Shown: positions 26,538 to 36,669, numbered from the stretch's first letter. The stretch: DNA of 64,000 bases from Desulfobacca acetoxidans DSM 11109 (GCF_000195295.1 NC_015388.1:2232001-2296000), one strand, 5' to 3'. Translations and numbers: made by a program. The notes: a model not told the origin generated them from the sequence alone.

Positions 26538-27677
26538 ATGTCGGCAAAAAAAATCTGGTTATTCGCTTTATTGGCAGGATGTATCAGTTCCCTGATCTTG
26601 ACGCCGTTATCAGTTCAGGCTGCCGATCCTATTAAAATCGGTTCTGTGCTGCGACTGTCAGCCGGGGCGGAAGACGGCCTGCCAGCCAAACGGGGGGTTG
26701 AACTGGCGGTGGCCGAAATCAACAAGGCCGGTGGCATTAATGGCCGCCAGATCGAGGTGATCTTCGAGGATGAAAAAGACTCGCCTACCAATGCGGTCAA
26801 CGCGGTGCAAAAACTGATCAACGTCGATAAAGTTGTGGCCATCATCGGCCCCATGACCTCTGGTGCCACCCTGGCGGCCGCCCCTACCGCCAATGAGGCT
26901 AAAATGGTGATGATCTCACCCACCGCCACCTCACCCAAAGTGAGCGGCGCTGGCGTCTTCATCTATCGCGGCTGCTCTCGCATCGATAAGCAGGCCGAGG
27001 CTCTGACCGATTACGTGGCCAAAAACTACAAGCCCAAAACCGTGGGTGTCCTGTATTCCAACGAACCTTATGGCAAGGGCTGCAACGATCTGTTCAGCAA
27101 ATTTTTCGAAAAGGCCGGGATTAAGGTCGTAGCTACCGAATCTTTCATGCGGGGAGCCAAAGATTTTAAGGCCCAGTTAACCAACATTAAGGCGGCCAAA
27201 CCGGACATTCTCTTCATTCCAGGCTATTATCAGGAAACCGCCCCCGCAGCCTCCCAGGCTCGGCAGTTGGGGATGAAACAGCGTATCATCGGCGTCTATG
27301 GCGATATCTCCCCCGTCTACATTGAACTCGCCGGCAAAGCTGCCGAAGGCCACCTGGTAGCCGGAGAGCATGATCCCGATTACAACACTCCGAAAAACAA
27401 AAAATTCGTCGAAAGCTACCAGGCCTTGGTGAAATCTATCCCCAATGAACCGAACAACGTTATGTTTGCCGCCCTTACCTACGATATGATGAACCTGGTA
27501 GCCGAAGGCATAAAAAAATACGGCCCCACGAGCGAAGGTATTCAGAAGTATTTAACCGAGGTACAGGATCACGACGGCGTCACCGGCCAACTGTGCTTCA
27601 ATCGAGAACATGATGTGATGAAGGGCGAGGTCTCCCTGTTTGAAGTCAAGAAAGGCAAGTATGTCAAGGTAAAATAA
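26538..27677 (+). CDS. livK: branched-chain amino acid-type ABC transporter, substrate-binding protein 2
   Basis: A 379-aa LivK-type periplasmic binding protein with a signal peptide (hydrophobic IWLFALLAGCISSLILTPL and a VQA-A cleavage-like site). The mature part begins DPIKIGSVLRLSAGAEDGLPAKRG. GGAGG lies 6 nt before the ATG at 26538, which is preferred over a GTG two codons upstream. It is clearly diverged from the first LivK at 20263, so the transporter may have two ligand specificities. It is the last gene of the locus and a strong terminator follows within 32 nt. Confidence 0.9.
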   Translation: MSAKKIWLFALLAGCISSLILTPLSVQAADPIKIGSVLRLSAGAEDGLPAKRGVELAVAEINKAGGINGRQIEVIFEDEKDSPTNAVNAVQKLINVDKVVAIIGPMTSGATLAAAPTANEAKMVMISPTATSPKVSGAGVFIYRGCSRIDKQAEALTDYVAKNYKPKTVGVLYSNEPYGKGCNDLFSKFFEKAGIKVVATESFMRGAKDFKAQLTNIKAAKPDILFIPGYYQETAPAASQARQLGMKQRIIGVYGDISPVYIELAGKAAEGHLVAGEHDPDYNTPKNKKFVESYQALVKSIPNEPNNVMFAALTYDMMNLVAEGIKKYGPTSEGIQKYLTEVQDHDGVTGQLCFNREHDVMKGEVSLFEVKKGKYVKVK

Positions 27678-27708
27678 GCTCTTGCGATCAGAAAACCTGA
27701 AAACCGAT

Positions 27709-27747
27709 GACCAGGAGCGGGCAACCCCGCCCTGGTCGTTTCTTTTT
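27709..27747. terminator. strong rho-independent terminator (shared by convergent genes)
   Basis: GACCAGG-A-GCGGG, loop CAAC, CCCGC-CCTGGTC (27709-27737) is a 12-bp stem with one bulged A, followed by GTTTCTTTTT. It closes the liv operon on the plus strand. It also lies directly after the stop of the convergent gene on the minus strand, so it may serve both. Confidence 0.88.
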
Positions 27748-28123
27748 AGCTCGCGCTACCCACAAGAGGTAGGACCAGATCTACCCGGAAAAATACCAAA
27801 AACCTGGGACCTGCCACTTTCTCTTTTCCCGGGGGATAAACCCGGCGGCGCAGAGATTCAAGCCGTTCGGTATCCTGTTCCTCTCCTATCTTGGTCAGAT
27901 AGAGCCTTTTGCCCTGCCATCCCGGACCTTCTTCCTGAAAGAGATAAGCAGCATGAGGATTGGTCTGAAGATTGGCATGCGTCAGGCGATGAGGCATGAT
28001 AAAAGCCACCGTATCATCCGCCATCACATGCGGCCGGGAGAAAATCGCCATATTGACCCTGCCGCTGGCATCGGCAGTGGCCAGAACACCATGCCCTGGA
28101 ACATTTTCAAAATAATCTTTCAA
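27746..28123 (-). CDS. pyridoxamine 5'-phosphate oxidase-fold protein
   Basis: A 125-aa split-barrel flavin- or F420-type protein. The N-terminus reads FENVPGHGVLATADASGRVNMAIFSRP and the central part HRLTHANLQTNPHAAYLFQEEGPG, both usual in small PPOX-family proteins. These bind FMN or a similar cofactor and often have unassigned roles; true PdxH activity is unlikely because the protein is short. The gene converges on the liv operon and ends at its terminator. About 440 bases of gene-free sequence separate it from the next gene upstream. Confidence 0.8.
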   Translation of the reverse strand: MKDYFENVPGHGVLATADASGRVNMAIFSRPHVMADDTVAFIMPHRLTHANLQTNPHAAYLFQEEGPGWQGKRLYLTKIGEEQDTERLESLRRRVYPPGKEKVAGPRFLVFFRVDLVLPLVGSAS

Positions 28124-28562
28124 TGTCAGGTTCTCGCTTCTTATAAAAGTTATCAGGTTTTCAGAAACACAACGAAAAAATGAGAATGTCGATTAAGGCT
28201 ACGAGATACGAACTGGGAGATCGACCTGTCAAAGAATGATTTTTCCTATAATTTCATATACATATAATCACAACAAAGCATAAAACAATCGATTTTCAGC
28301 GGATTGCCTTTTCCCTTTACCTCTTACCCCTTACCTCTTATCACCTCTCACCTATTTTTATACTGGTCCACACCGCTCAGTAAGCCAGAACTGCGGGATT
28401 ACTGGGTGCAGCAGTATAAAGATATAACAATTATCAGGTAGGTCAAGGGCAGCGGGAGAAAATAATTATCAGCCTATAATTCTTCCTGTTCTTGAGGTTT
28501 GGATGACTTAATTCACTGGGAGCCATCCAGGTGCGGGGACGAGGGGGATATCAAAAGCGAAA
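28124..28562. other. gene-free spacer with pyrimidine-rich low-complexity tract
   Basis: No ORF or RNA is supported. A pyrimidine-rich near-repeat of TTACCTCTTA/CCCCTTACCTCTTATCACC lies at about 28315-28350. It also contains CCGCTCAGTA, related to low-complexity CCGCTCACTGCCCACTGCTCACTG at 50048. The PPOX gene promoter should lie near 28130-28180. Confidence 0.45.
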
Positions 28563-29144
28563 TCAGGCATCTTTGTCCTTGACCGTTTTCAGCCATAAAT
28601 CACCGAGGCCTATTACAATTTCCTGGAAAGGTTCAACACGGACTTTATCGTTTTCAGCGTAGCTTCCCAACAAGGTCCATCTGCCGCTTTCTAGTCGATA
28701 AACTTCCAATGTCATCAATATCGGGTCAATCAACCAAAGAAAACTTACGCCATGTTCTGCATACCTGGCCATCTTCTTAACGCGATCCAGGCGGGCTGTG
28801 TTTGGGGAAAGAACTTCACAGGCCCAATCAGGGATAACTGAGATTGGATTTTGCTCTTCTTCCCAGATAAATCTTTCCTCTTTCCAACCGGCCAGGTCTG
28901 GAACCAGAATGTTTTCCCCAAACTCGATTTCAGGCTCGACCAGAATAATCCAACCGCCAGGACCGCCACGCCCATATTCATATGGAGGTAATACGGTACT
29001 AGTTATTTTAGCAATGGTGGAAGAATGTCTTCTTGATGGTCTTGGAGCAGCGATCAACTCCCCGTCGATGATCTCGCCAATCATATTATCGGCGATGTCA
29101 TAAAGATCCTCATAAGTTGCTTTTTTCTTTGCCGCGTCGGTCAT
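28563..29144 (-). CDS. Uma2-family (DUF820) PD-(D/E)XK nuclease-like protein
   Basis: A 193-aa protein of the Uma2 family, a restriction-endonuclease-like fold abundant in cyanobacteria and some anaerobes. Landmarks: YEIIDGELIAAPRPSRRHS-like start, VEPEIEFGENILVPDLAGWKEER, PDWACEVLSPNTARLDRVKKMARYAEHGVSFLWLIDP. The conserved E, D and E-x-K-like residues of the core are present. The start at 29144 has GGAG 7 nt before it; two codons upstream a GTG is less likely. The biological role of the family is uncertain. It stands alone between gene-free spacers, which suggests independent transfer. Confidence 0.85.
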   Translation of the reverse strand: MTDAAKKKATYEDLYDIADNMIGEIIDGELIAAPRPSRRHSSTIAKITSTVLPPYEYGRGGPGGWIILVEPEIEFGENILVPDLAGWKEERFIWEEEQNPISVIPDWACEVLSPNTARLDRVKKMARYAEHGVSFLWLIDPILMTLEVYRLESGRWTLLGSYAENDKVRVEPFQEIVIGLGDLWLKTVKDKDA

Positions 29145-29339
29145 AACCACTCCATGCAGAGATCCATTCCTTCAGAGCCTTCAATGAGTTTTACTTCCAT
29201 TATCTAAAATAGGAAAAATTGTTGCACTTCCGCCAACTTGTATTGTTCGCGGCTAACCTACGGGTAACAGCAATTATAGAGAAATCGAGGTTTTTTAAAT
29301 GGAGGGTGGGCACCGGCCACCATTCCTTGATCTATTCTC

Positions 29340-30482
29340 TCAGGTGGCTGAGGTATTACCGAAATGATAAAAATCCAAATTTTGATTGAGCACCTGAACC
29401 CCGTCGGGTTGGATCAGGACCATATTCTCCAAACGCACCCCGCCCCACTCCGGGAGATAGACACCCGGTTCCACCGTGGCCACCATCCCGGTTTTGAGTT
29501 CCACGGCCCTTTCCTGGTGGGGGCTGAGATTGGGATTTTCATGGACTGCCAGACCGACGCCATGTCCCAACGAATGACCAAAGGCCTCCTGATAGCCGGC
29601 CTGGGCGATAACCTGTCTGGCCAGACCATCGGCGGCGTCGGACATCATGCCGGCCCGCATGCCGATTTCGGCCTGTCGCTGGGCCCGGCGCACCAGGGAA
29701 TAGACTTCTTTAAACTTGGCGTCCGGTTCGCCTAGAAAAAACGTCCTGGTCATATCCGAACAATACCCCTGATAGATGGCGCCCATATCGATAATGATCG
29801 GTTCATTGGCCTCTATCAGCCGATCGCCGGGATGATGATGCGGTCGGGCACTGTTGGGCCCAGAGGCGACAATCGGGGTAAAGGACGGGCCCTCGGCGCC
29901 GGCCTCCGCCAAACCCGTTTCGATCATCCGGGCCACCTCTTTTTCGCTCCTGCCGGGACGCAGGTTCCGGCCTACTGCGGCGATCACTTTCTCGGTGATA
30001 GCCAGGGATTGTTGAATCAGGGAAATTTCCTCAGCATCTTTAATCACCCTTAACTGCTCGATCAAGTTATCCACCGGTTGCCATTGCATCTGCAAGCCGG
30101 CTGCGGCAGCCGTTTCGGTTATCTTCTGATAACCGCAATATGTTAGATAGTGGGTCTCGAAACCGAGGCAGCTAAGGCCTAATCGTGCAATAATTTCCGT
30201 CAGTAATTTCGGTAATCCCTTCTGGTAAATCTGGACCTCGAAATGTGGCGCTTCCGCCAACGCCCACTCCCGGTAGCGGAAATCAGTCAGTAGAAAAGCC
30301 GCCTCCTGGCTGATCAACAGACAGCCGCTTGATTCATTCAGACTGCAATCGGCGGCAGTGAATCCACTGAGATAGCGGCGGTTTTCCGGACAGAAGATCA
30401 ACAGGCCGTCCAGCTTAGCATCAGCTAACAGATGCCGGGCGGCAACCAAACGTTCTCTGAAGGTGCTCTGATTAATGGGCAT
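29340..30482 (-). CDS. pepP: M24-family Xaa-Pro aminopeptidase
   Basis: A 380-aa metallopeptidase of the creatinase/prolidase group. The N-terminal creatinase domain is followed by the metal site: Asp in IIDMGAIYQGYCSDMTRTF (two Asp), His in GHSLGHGVGL, Glu in TVEPGVYLPEWGG and Glu in GVRLENMVL. All five ligands are present. It removes N-terminal residues before proline from peptides in the cytoplasm. I prefer ATG at 30482; a GTG 60 nt upstream is in frame but adds unconserved residues. It is the last gene of the aminotransferase-hom-apgM run, 116 nt after apgM. PepP and PepQ-like identities cannot be told apart with certainty. Confidence 0.85.
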   Translation of the reverse strand: MPINQSTFRERLVAARHLLADAKLDGLLIFCPENRRYLSGFTAADCSLNESSGCLLISQEAAFLLTDFRYREWALAEAPHFEVQIYQKGLPKLLTEIIARLGLSCLGFETHYLTYCGYQKITETAAAAGLQMQWQPVDNLIEQLRVIKDAEEISLIQQSLAITEKVIAAVGRNLRPGRSEKEVARMIETGLAEAGAEGPSFTPIVASGPNSARPHHHPGDRLIEANEPIIIDMGAIYQGYCSDMTRTFFLGEPDAKFKEVYSLVRRAQRQAEIGMRAGMMSDAADGLARQVIAQAGYQEAFGHSLGHGVGLAVHENPNLSPHQERAVELKTGMVATVEPGVYLPEWGGVRLENMVLIQPDGVQVLNQNLDFYHFGNTSAT

Positions 30483-30598
30483 AGCGATCTTTACAGTAAT
30501 TTCGAAGTTGGATGGGTAACTTGAAAAAGGACGATCCCCCACAGTATATCCTAAGGCAGACGCCGTAGCCGACCGGACGCACCTCTATGTTATGACCA

Positions 30599-31801
30599 TC
30601 AGCGTTCCACCAGTCGGGGCAGCAGCAGATGGGCTCGGTCGACAAGCAGGCCCGTGGCTTCGGCAGTGGGTTCATCAAATCCCCGCGGGTGATTTCCCCG
30701 AGGTTTGCGTGAATCATACAGCACAAAAGGCACCGGTTCCGGGGAATGGGTTTTGAGGCATAGCGGTGTTCGGTGATCAGGCATCAGCAGGATGCGGTGA
30801 GCTCCCAAAAGTCTTAATCCCCTAAGCATCGGCCCGACCACCTTCTGATCGAAATCCTCAATGGCCTGGAGTTTATTTTTCAATTCACCGGTGTGTCCGG
30901 CTTCGTCCGGAGCCTCAACGTGGAGGTAGACAAAATCCATGGTTTTAAGTGCCTCCAAAGCCGCCTCGACCTTGCCGGCATAATTGGTGTCCAGATAACC
31001 GGTAGCGCCGGGAACGATGACGGGGGTAAGCCCGGCATAGATGCCGATGCCGCGCATCAGGTCCACGGCGGATATAACGGCACCGGTGAGGCCATAGAGC
31101 TCTTGCAGGGTCGGAGTTTTGGGAGCCCGGCCCTGCCCCCAGAGCCAGATCGAGGTGGCCGGTTTCTGAGAGCGTTCCCGGCGCCGGCGGTTCACTTCGT
31201 GATTGGCCAATAGCGGCCAGGATGATCTCATGAGTTCCAGCAGGGGCTTTTCCCTGCCGCCGCCGGTCAGATAAGAACGCACATTCTGGCCCGTCAGATC
31301 ATGCGGCGGGAAGGTGCGCCAATCATCCTGCCCATCACGCCATACTAAAAGATGTCGGTAGCTGACGCCGGGATAAAACCGCCGGGAGCCATTGCCGAGA
31401 TTCTGATTGATGCTGATAATGATTTCCTTGGCCTCAGCGCTGCTGATATGACCGGCGCTGTAATCCTCCATAAAAATATCGCCGTTGGGTTCATGACGCA
31501 GGGTTACCAGGTTGCAGCGGAAAGCAACGTCTTGCATCTCCAGCGCTACCCCCATGCTGGCGGCCTCCAAAGGCGCCCGGCCGGTGTGGTACCTGGCCGG
31601 ATCGTATCCCATGATCGAGAGATTGGCGACATCGCTGCCGGGTTCCATACCCTCAGGAACCGTGCGGGCCAGGCCTAACTCCCCCTCAGTCGCCAGAAAA
31701 TCCATATTAGGGGTGCGAGCTGCAGTGAGAGGAGTGCGGTTGTCCAACTCCGGGATGGGATAATCTGCCATGCCATCGCCGATGAGAATGACGTATTTCA
31801 T
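30599..31801 (-). CDS. apgM: cofactor-independent phosphoglycerate mutase-like protein (possible homoserine kinase)
   Basis: A 400-aa ApgM-type protein of the alkaline phosphatase superfamily. The metal-binding start is YVILIGDGMAD, the nucleophile is Ser62 in VANLSIMGYDPARYHTGR, and PDHRTPLCLKTHSPEPVPF carries late metal ligands. It would interconvert 3- and 2-phosphoglycerate. However, it sits just after homoserine dehydrogenase with a 77-nt gap, and relatives in this position have been proposed to be a non-orthologous homoserine kinase for threonine synthesis. No thrB or thrC is in this window. Mutase or kinase activity cannot be settled from sequence. Confidence 0.85.
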   Translation of the reverse strand: MKYVILIGDGMADYPIPELDNRTPLTAARTPNMDFLATEGELGLARTVPEGMEPGSDVANLSIMGYDPARYHTGRAPLEAASMGVALEMQDVAFRCNLVTLRHEPNGDIFMEDYSAGHISSAEAKEIIISINQNLGNGSRRFYPGVSYRHLLVWRDGQDDWRTFPPHDLTGQNVRSYLTGGGREKPLLELMRSSWPLLANHEVNRRRRERSQKPATSIWLWGQGRAPKTPTLQELYGLTGAVISAVDLMRGIGIYAGLTPVIVPGATGYLDTNYAGKVEAALEALKTMDFVYLHVEAPDEAGHTGELKNKLQAIEDFDQKVVGPMLRGLRLLGAHRILLMPDHRTPLCLKTHSPEPVPFVLYDSRKPRGNHPRGFDEPTAEATGLLVDRAHLLLPRLVER

Positions 31802-31878
31802 GATAATCCACCTTTGAAGAAACTTGGTGAACGTTCAGCGTTCAGCAATAATCCGAATCCGGGCCCTAATCTCCGTTA

Positions 31879-33204
31879 TTAAATCTGCGCCGCATCGAGA
31901 TTCGGATCCTCGATGCGGATTACGATGGTCTTTTCAGTAATCACCGCCAGACGGTCAATCTCGGCCAGGGCCTGTTGCACATGGGATTCTTTGGCCTCGT
32001 GGGTGATCATTACAACTGGTACGGAGCCGCGAATTTCGCGCCCTTTTTGGATAACGGCAGCAATGCTGATTTCAAACCGGGCCAGAATCCCGGAGATTGC
32101 TGACAACACGCCTGGACGGTCCACCGCGGCAAAACGGAAGTAATAGTTGGTAACAATCTCTTCCAGCGGTTTTATCGGCCGGCGGCTCTGGTCGGCAAAG
32201 TTAACTCCCAGGGGCGGCACCCGCCCGGCAACCCCATGGCTGATGTTATAAGCCAGATCGATGAGATCGGCAGCCACGGCGCTGGCCGTGGGCATCATCC
32301 CGGCCCCCTGGCCGTAGAGCAGGATCGGGCCGACTGCGTCGCCGGTGATGTAAACCGCATTAAAGGCCCCTTGAACACTGGCCATGATATGGTCCAGGGG
32401 CAGCATGGTCGGATGGACCCGCGCCTCTACACGTTGGCCATCATCTCGGGTAATAGCCAGCAATTTAATCTGATAGCCGAATTCCCGGGCAAGTTGGATA
32501 TCGATAGGCTCCAGGCGGGTGATGCCTTCCACATGGATGGCCCCGAAGTTGATCTGCGTACCATAGGCCAGGGCCATGAGGATCGCCAGTTTATGCGCCG
32601 CATCGATGCCTTCGACATCCAGAGTGGGGTCTGCTTCGGCATATCCCTGCGCCTGCGCCTCCACCAGTGCCTGCTGAAAGGAGGCGCCCGCCATGCTCAT
32701 TTTACTCAGAATATAGTTGGAGGTACCGTTGAGAATACCGAAAATTTCCTGGATGGAATTGGCCGCCAACCCCTGCCGCAGGGTCAGGATCAAGGGAATG
32801 CCCCCGCAGACGCTGGCCTCGAACCCGACCTCGACGCCGGCCCGCGATGCCGCCTGGAATATCTCGTTCCCATGCAAAGCCAGCAGGGCTTTATTAGCCG
32901 TTACCACGTGCTTGCCCCGCGCCAACGCCGCCATAATCAGGTCATAGGCTTCGGTGACGCCGCCAATCAATTCAATGACAACATCAATCTCCGGGTCGGC
33001 GAGAATCTCCTGGACTTTGTCGGTAAAAAGCTCAGGAGCCAGAGATACCAGGCGAGGTCTGGCCAGATCAATATCCGCCACTTTTTTGAGGATCAGGGGT
33101 TCACCCAACCGGCGCCGGAAACGATCTTCGTGTTCAGTCAATAGGCGGACGACGCCACTACCGACCGTGCCGAAACCGACGAGACCGACCTGAACCGTTT
33201 TCAC
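31879..33204 (-). CDS. hom: homoserine dehydrogenase with C-terminal ACT domain
   Basis: A 441-aa enzyme that reduces aspartate semialdehyde to homoserine in threonine/methionine synthesis. The NAD(P)-binding loop is [13 protein letters not shown] at the N-terminus. The central domain reads [14 protein letters not shown] and [23 protein letters not shown]-like signatures. A C-terminal ACT domain ([23 protein letters not shown]) should give feedback control by threonine. The start is GTG at 33204, overlapping the stop of the upstream aminotransferase as GTGA; no other start fits, because the NAD loop begins within ten residues. Confidence 0.95.
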   Translation of the reverse strand: MKTVQVGLVGFGTVGSGVVRLLTEHEDRFRRRLGEPLILKKVADIDLARPRLVSLAPELFTDKVQEILADPEIDVVIELIGGVTEAYDLIMAALARGKHVVTANKALLALHGNEIFQAASRAGVEVGFEASVCGGIPLILTLRQGLAANSIQEIFGILNGTSNYILSKMSMAGASFQQALVEAQAQGYAEADPTLDVEGIDAAHKLAILMALAYGTQINFGAIHVEGITRLEPIDIQLAREFGYQIKLLAITRDDGQRVEARVHPTMLPLDHIMASVQGAFNAVYITGDAVGPILLYGQGAGMMPTASAVAADLIDLAYNISHGVAGRVPPLGVNFADQSRRPIKPLEEIVTNYYFRFAAVDRPGVLSAISGILARFEISIAAVIQKGREIRGSVPVVMITHEAKESHVQQALAEIDRLAVITEKTIVIRIEDPNLDAAQI

Positions 33205-34382
33205 GTCTTTTTCCCCTGCAGCACCTGCTTAAAACCGCGAATTGCCTGGTTGGTACGATGCACATTTTCCACCAAAGCAAACCGGACATACTCATCCCCA
33301 TATTCGCCAAAACCCAATCCGGGGGATACCGCCACCTTGGCCTCCCGGATAAGCATCTTGCAGAATTCCACCGAACCCATCTCCCGGAAGCGCTTGGGGA
33401 TCTTGGCCCAGACAAACATGGTGCCCTTGGGGGGTTCCACCCGCCAACCGATACGCTGCAGCCCACGGCACAGGGCATCGCGACGCTCCTGATAGGTGGC
33501 GACAATCTCCCGGACACAGTCATAGGGCCCATTAAGGGCAATAATGCTCGCTATCTGGATGGGCTGAAAGACGCCGTAATCCAGATAGCTCTTGATCCGG
33601 GTCAGGGCATGCACCAGACGAGGGTTGCCGCAGACAAAACCCAACCGCCAGCCGGGCATGCTGTAACTCTTGGAAAGGGAAAACAACTCCACCCCCACCT
33701 CTTTGGCACCGGGAATCTGGAGGAAGCTGGGCGCCACATAATCATCAAAGACCAGATCAGCGTAAGCAAAATCATGAATGATCAAAACATTATATTCCTG
33801 GGCATAGGCCACTACCTTTCGGAAAAACTCCAGGTCCACCACCATGGTGGTGGGATTGTGGGGATAGGAAATAATGAGCATCTTGGGCCGCGGCCGGATC
33901 AACCGCGTGATGGTCACCAGGTCCTCAAAGAAATCCCGATCCGGATCCAAGGGGATGCTGACCAGTCCCGCCCCGGCAATAACTACGGAATAGGCATGGA
34001 TGGGATAGGTCGGGTTGGGTACTAACACCACATCGCCTGGACCGGTGGTGGCCAACACCAGATGCGACAGACCTTCTTTGGCCCCGATAGTGGCAATAGC
34101 TTCAGTTTCCGGGTCGATATCGACCGCAAAACGTCTTTTATACCATGAGGAGATGGCCTCCCGCAGCTTTGGTATCCCCCGAGACGCCGAGTAGCGGTGA
34201 TTGTGCCCCAACTTCGCTGCTTCAATCAGTTTATCAACAATATGCTGTGGCGTCGGTAAATCAGGATTGCCCATGCCTAAATCGATAATATCCTCACCCC
34301 GGCGTCGGGCCTCCATCTTCAGGGCGTTCACCGTGGCAAAGACATACTCAGGCAAACGCTGTAAACGGGGGAATTCTTCCAT
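33201..34382 (-). CDS. PLP-dependent class I/II aminotransferase (alanine/LL-DAP type)
   Basis: A 393-aa fold-type I aminotransferase. The PLP lysine is in [42 protein letters not shown] and the C-terminal VRFALVE segment (arginine for the substrate carboxylate) are conserved. In Desulfobacterota such a gene beside hom is often annotated as an alanine or aspartate aminotransferase (AlaC-like). The position suggests a role in the aspartate family, perhaps transamination at aspartate. GAGGAG precedes the ATG. It is the first gene of the four-gene run and couples to hom by GTGA. Confidence 0.9.
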   Translation of the reverse strand: MEEFPRLQRLPEYVFATVNALKMEARRRGEDIIDLGMGNPDLPTPQHIVDKLIEAAKLGHNHRYSASRGIPKLREAISSWYKRRFAVDIDPETEAIATIGAKEGLSHLVLATTGPGDVVLVPNPTYPIHAYSVVIAGAGLVSIPLDPDRDFFEDLVTITRLIRPRPKMLIISYPHNPTTMVVDLEFFRKVVAYAQEYNVLIIHDFAYADLVFDDYVAPSFLQIPGAKEVGVELFSLSKSYSMPGWRLGFVCGNPRLVHALTRIKSYLDYGVFQPIQIASIIALNGPYDCVREIVATYQERRDALCRGLQRIGWRVEPPKGTMFVWAKIPKRFREMGSVEFCKMLIREAKVAVSPGLGFGEYGDEYVRFALVENVHRTNQAIRGFKQVLQGKKT

Positions 34383-34684
34383 ATGCAGCTCCTCTCACGA
34401 TCTCTTCAAATAGCTCATATCCTGCTAATCTTTATTATTATACCAATTCGCATTTAAAAAGGTATCAAAATGTAGCGATAAATCTTGAGTGCACCTATAG
34501 GTTAAAGAGAATAAAAGATTTGTCCTTACAATTAATCTTCCTCTGATTCAACCTTGTATAAGAACAGTGGGCAGTGGGCATACTCCGATGAAATCCGGCA
34601 GGCCAATGTAAAACAAACCGGCCACCGATTACAATGATTCCGGCTAGGGAATGTAACGGCAACCGGCAGGATTTTCGGAAAAAT
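34383..34684. other. gene-free spacer next to mobile remnants
   Basis: About 300 bases with no supported gene. It includes the low-complexity AACAGTGGGCAGTGGGCATA (34564-34583), related to CTGCCCACTGCTCACTG elsewhere in the window. The aminotransferase promoter should be within the first 60-100 bases (AT-rich TTTATTATTATACC). Confidence 0.45.
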
Positions 34685-34735
34685 TGGAATAGCTAGCTGA
34701 AAAGAGTGGAATGGCTAGCCGAAATGATTGGAATG
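34685..34735. repeat. IS21-type terminal repeats (three 22-bp units)
   Basis: TGGAAT recurs at 34685, 34707 and 34729, spaced exactly 22 bp. The units read TGGAAT-A/G-GCTAGC-T/C-GAAA. Multiple direct repeats beginning TGGAAT are typical of IS21-family ends. No istA or istB gene is present here, so only an end fragment remains. It forms the 3' end of the IS4-type fragment on the minus strand. Confidence 0.55.
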
Positions 34736-35277
34736 CGCAAAGCAGTCCAGATTTGGATTAAGACGGCATTTCGGGAAGTGCCATAAAAGGTTTTGATTTT
34801 CAGATTTTGTTTGACCCACTTGAAAAAAAGCTCTATCTGCCAACGTTGCCGGTAAAGATCTGCGATGGCGAGGGCAAACAGGTCAAAGCGATTGGTTAAA
34901 AAGACATATTCTTTGCCAGTTTCAGGGTCTCGGTATTGCACCCGGCGCAGGGTGCCTTGATAGCTATGAAGACCATGCTCGGAGTTCAAACGGATGATCT
35001 CGTCAGTTAGAACCCTGTCAGGAGCGGGATTTTTCAACGTTTCGATGACCTCGAAGCAGGCATTGGATTTCAGTCGGGTCACAAACCAGACGCCTTTCTG
35101 GTGGAGGCGATGCAGCCAGGCATAATCGATGTAACCACGGTCAAAAATTAATAAATCACCTGGATCGAATTGCAGCGTTTTGGCAATTTGCATGTCGTGA
35201 ATCTTAGCTTCGGTCAGGATCACACATTTCGGCAGCATATCAGTTATTACCGTGTGCAACTTAATGCTAGCCTTGCG
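34693..35277 (-). pseudogene. IS4-family transposase fragment, truncated at both ends
   Basis: The remaining part encodes the central and C-terminal portion of an IS4-type DDE transposase: LLIFDRGYIDYAWLH (second Asp) and YRQRWQIELFFKWVKQNLKIKTF (the Y-R-E-K signature). The N-terminal portion with the first Asp is missing. The frame can be followed back only to about 35277 (RKASIKLHTV). The final residues (after QIWTALRIPI) are encoded by IS21-type repeats, so the native C-terminus is lost. It is not a functional transposase. Confidence 0.85.
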
Positions 35278-35432
35278 GGGGGGACTATTTTCTTAAGTAT
35301 TATTGACCTTTTTTACGTATCGTCTACCGGACAGCACTGATAGTAATTATTCAGTCATCTGAGGAAATGAAAAATTTGTCAAATTTCAGAAGGGACCTTG
35401 TACTTTTGTGAAATATATGTATCATAGGTCCT

Positions 35433-36170
35433 GTGGGAACAACACCGGACCAACTATTCGATTTCGATCTCACCGGCCCGTTGACTCGGGAACAGGCAGA
35501 GTTCATTTATACCCTGGGTCGGGAAGCGGTCATTTACGCCCTCATGATCCTTTCAGCCCAAGGAATATCTGATGCGGTCGAGAAGTCTGCCATGACACCG
35601 TCAACACCTTCTGGCATGATTCCGGTCTATGAGAAACCGGCGGCTTCCAAACGTCGCAAAAAGCCGGGGGCCAAGGTAGGTCATAAGGGCTATTATCGGC
35701 CAACGCCGCCGGTGACGCATCATCAGGAGCATCCACCGCTGACCCATTGTCCTGACTGTGGAACCCCTTTAGGTCGGCCCAGCGAGCGGCGCACCCGAGT
35801 GGTTGAAGATATCGCCGAAATGGAGCCGGTGGTAACCGAGCACACCATTCCTCGGCATTGGTGTCCGAAGTGTAAAAAGATGGTCGAACCGTCGGTGCCG
35901 GACGCCTTACCAAAAGCCACCTTCGGTCATCGGTTGGTAGCTTTCAGCGCCTGGTTGCATTATGGTCTGGGCGCTACCATTGCCCAGATCATCAGTGTGC
36001 TGGGCCACCACTTACAATTTATGCTGTCTGAGGGTGGCCTGGCAGCCGCCTAGCAGCGATGCGCAGCAATCCTTTTCGCCTGAAGAGATCGGCCAGCAGA
36101 TCAAACAGGCGGGGGTGCTGCATGCTGATGAAACCGGGTGGCGACTAGCGGGAAAAACCGTCTGTTCGAA
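35433..36170 (+). pseudogene. IS66-family transposase remnant
   Basis: The first part (35433-36053) encodes an IS66 TnpC N-terminus with the zinc-finger region HCPDCG and WCPKCKK and the PGAKVGHKGYYRP segment. A stop ends this frame after LSEGGLAAA. The continuation is found in another frame from about 36055: EEIGQQIKQAGVLHADETGWRLAGKT, the first catalytic Asp region of IS66. The bases between LSEGGL and EEIG are reduced compared with intact members. After GKT the homology stops. Thus it carries an internal deletion, a frameshift and a 3' truncation, and no IS66 orf1/orf2 is present. Confidence 0.85.
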
Positions 36171-36394
36171 AAAATTGGGTCGCCTCCTGAAGGACGCCGT
36201 AAGACTCAAATGGTGCAAATGTCAAAGATTAAGGCAACTATAAGAAGATAGGACTTTGTTGATAAAATTTCTATGGATTATGATAATGGGCCAATAAATG
36301 ATGATTCTTGTTGTATTTTAAGACTGTTGCAAAACGTATCGATAATACTACGTAAAATTGATATCAAAAAGGCTCGCGAAATTGCTTAACCTGT

Positions 36395-36435
36395 GGTCAT
36401 ATCAAGGAAATAAATTTCCCGCGGTTGATATGACC
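36395..36435 (+). promoter_or_regulatory. hairpin sequestering the transposase start codon
   Basis: GGTCATATCAAGGAAAT (36395-36411) pairs with ATTTCC (36414-36419) and TTGATATGACC (36425-36435), leaving a 5-nt bulge (36420-36424). The ATG at 36430 lies inside the right arm. In transcripts started outside the element this would hide the start, as shown for IS10 and IS50. Confidence 0.6.
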
Positions 36436-36669
36436 AAGAAAGGCAGAGCCAACGGTTCATTTTTTGGCAACCATATTTATGAGAACCTTCTAGCCCGGCG
36501 ATCGCACCTCCTGTATGAACTGAGCCAGGTGGTGGATTTCAGTTTTGTTCGACATACCTGCGGGGATTTTCATGTTGATCGGGGCAGGGACGCTTGGGAT
36601 CCGGTGCTGATGTTCAAGATGGTCTTTCTCCAATCTCTCTATGATCTTTCCGCTCGCATGGAAAATCCC
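36430..36669 (+). pseudogene. truncated IS1182/IS5-type transposase N-terminus
   Basis: From ATG 36430 the frame encodes MTKKGRANGSFFGNHIYEN, then VVDFSFVRHTCGDFHVDRGR and DPVLMFKMVFLQSLYDLSAR, the N-terminal domain of IS1182/IS5-type transposases. The homology ends at about LSAR, where the right end of the element begins. The open frame then runs into the tRNA gene in an unrelated way and stops at 37020, so that extension is not real. The DDE core is missing. Confidence 0.75.

Noticed and set aside
28315-28350. Pyrimidine-rich repeats resembling a small CRISPR-like array
   Set aside because: Units are short and irregular without spacers of constant length; low-complexity sequence.
32236-33144. 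302-aa plus-strand frame opposite hom
   Set aside because: Shadow of homoserine dehydrogenase; the true gene has all family motifs.
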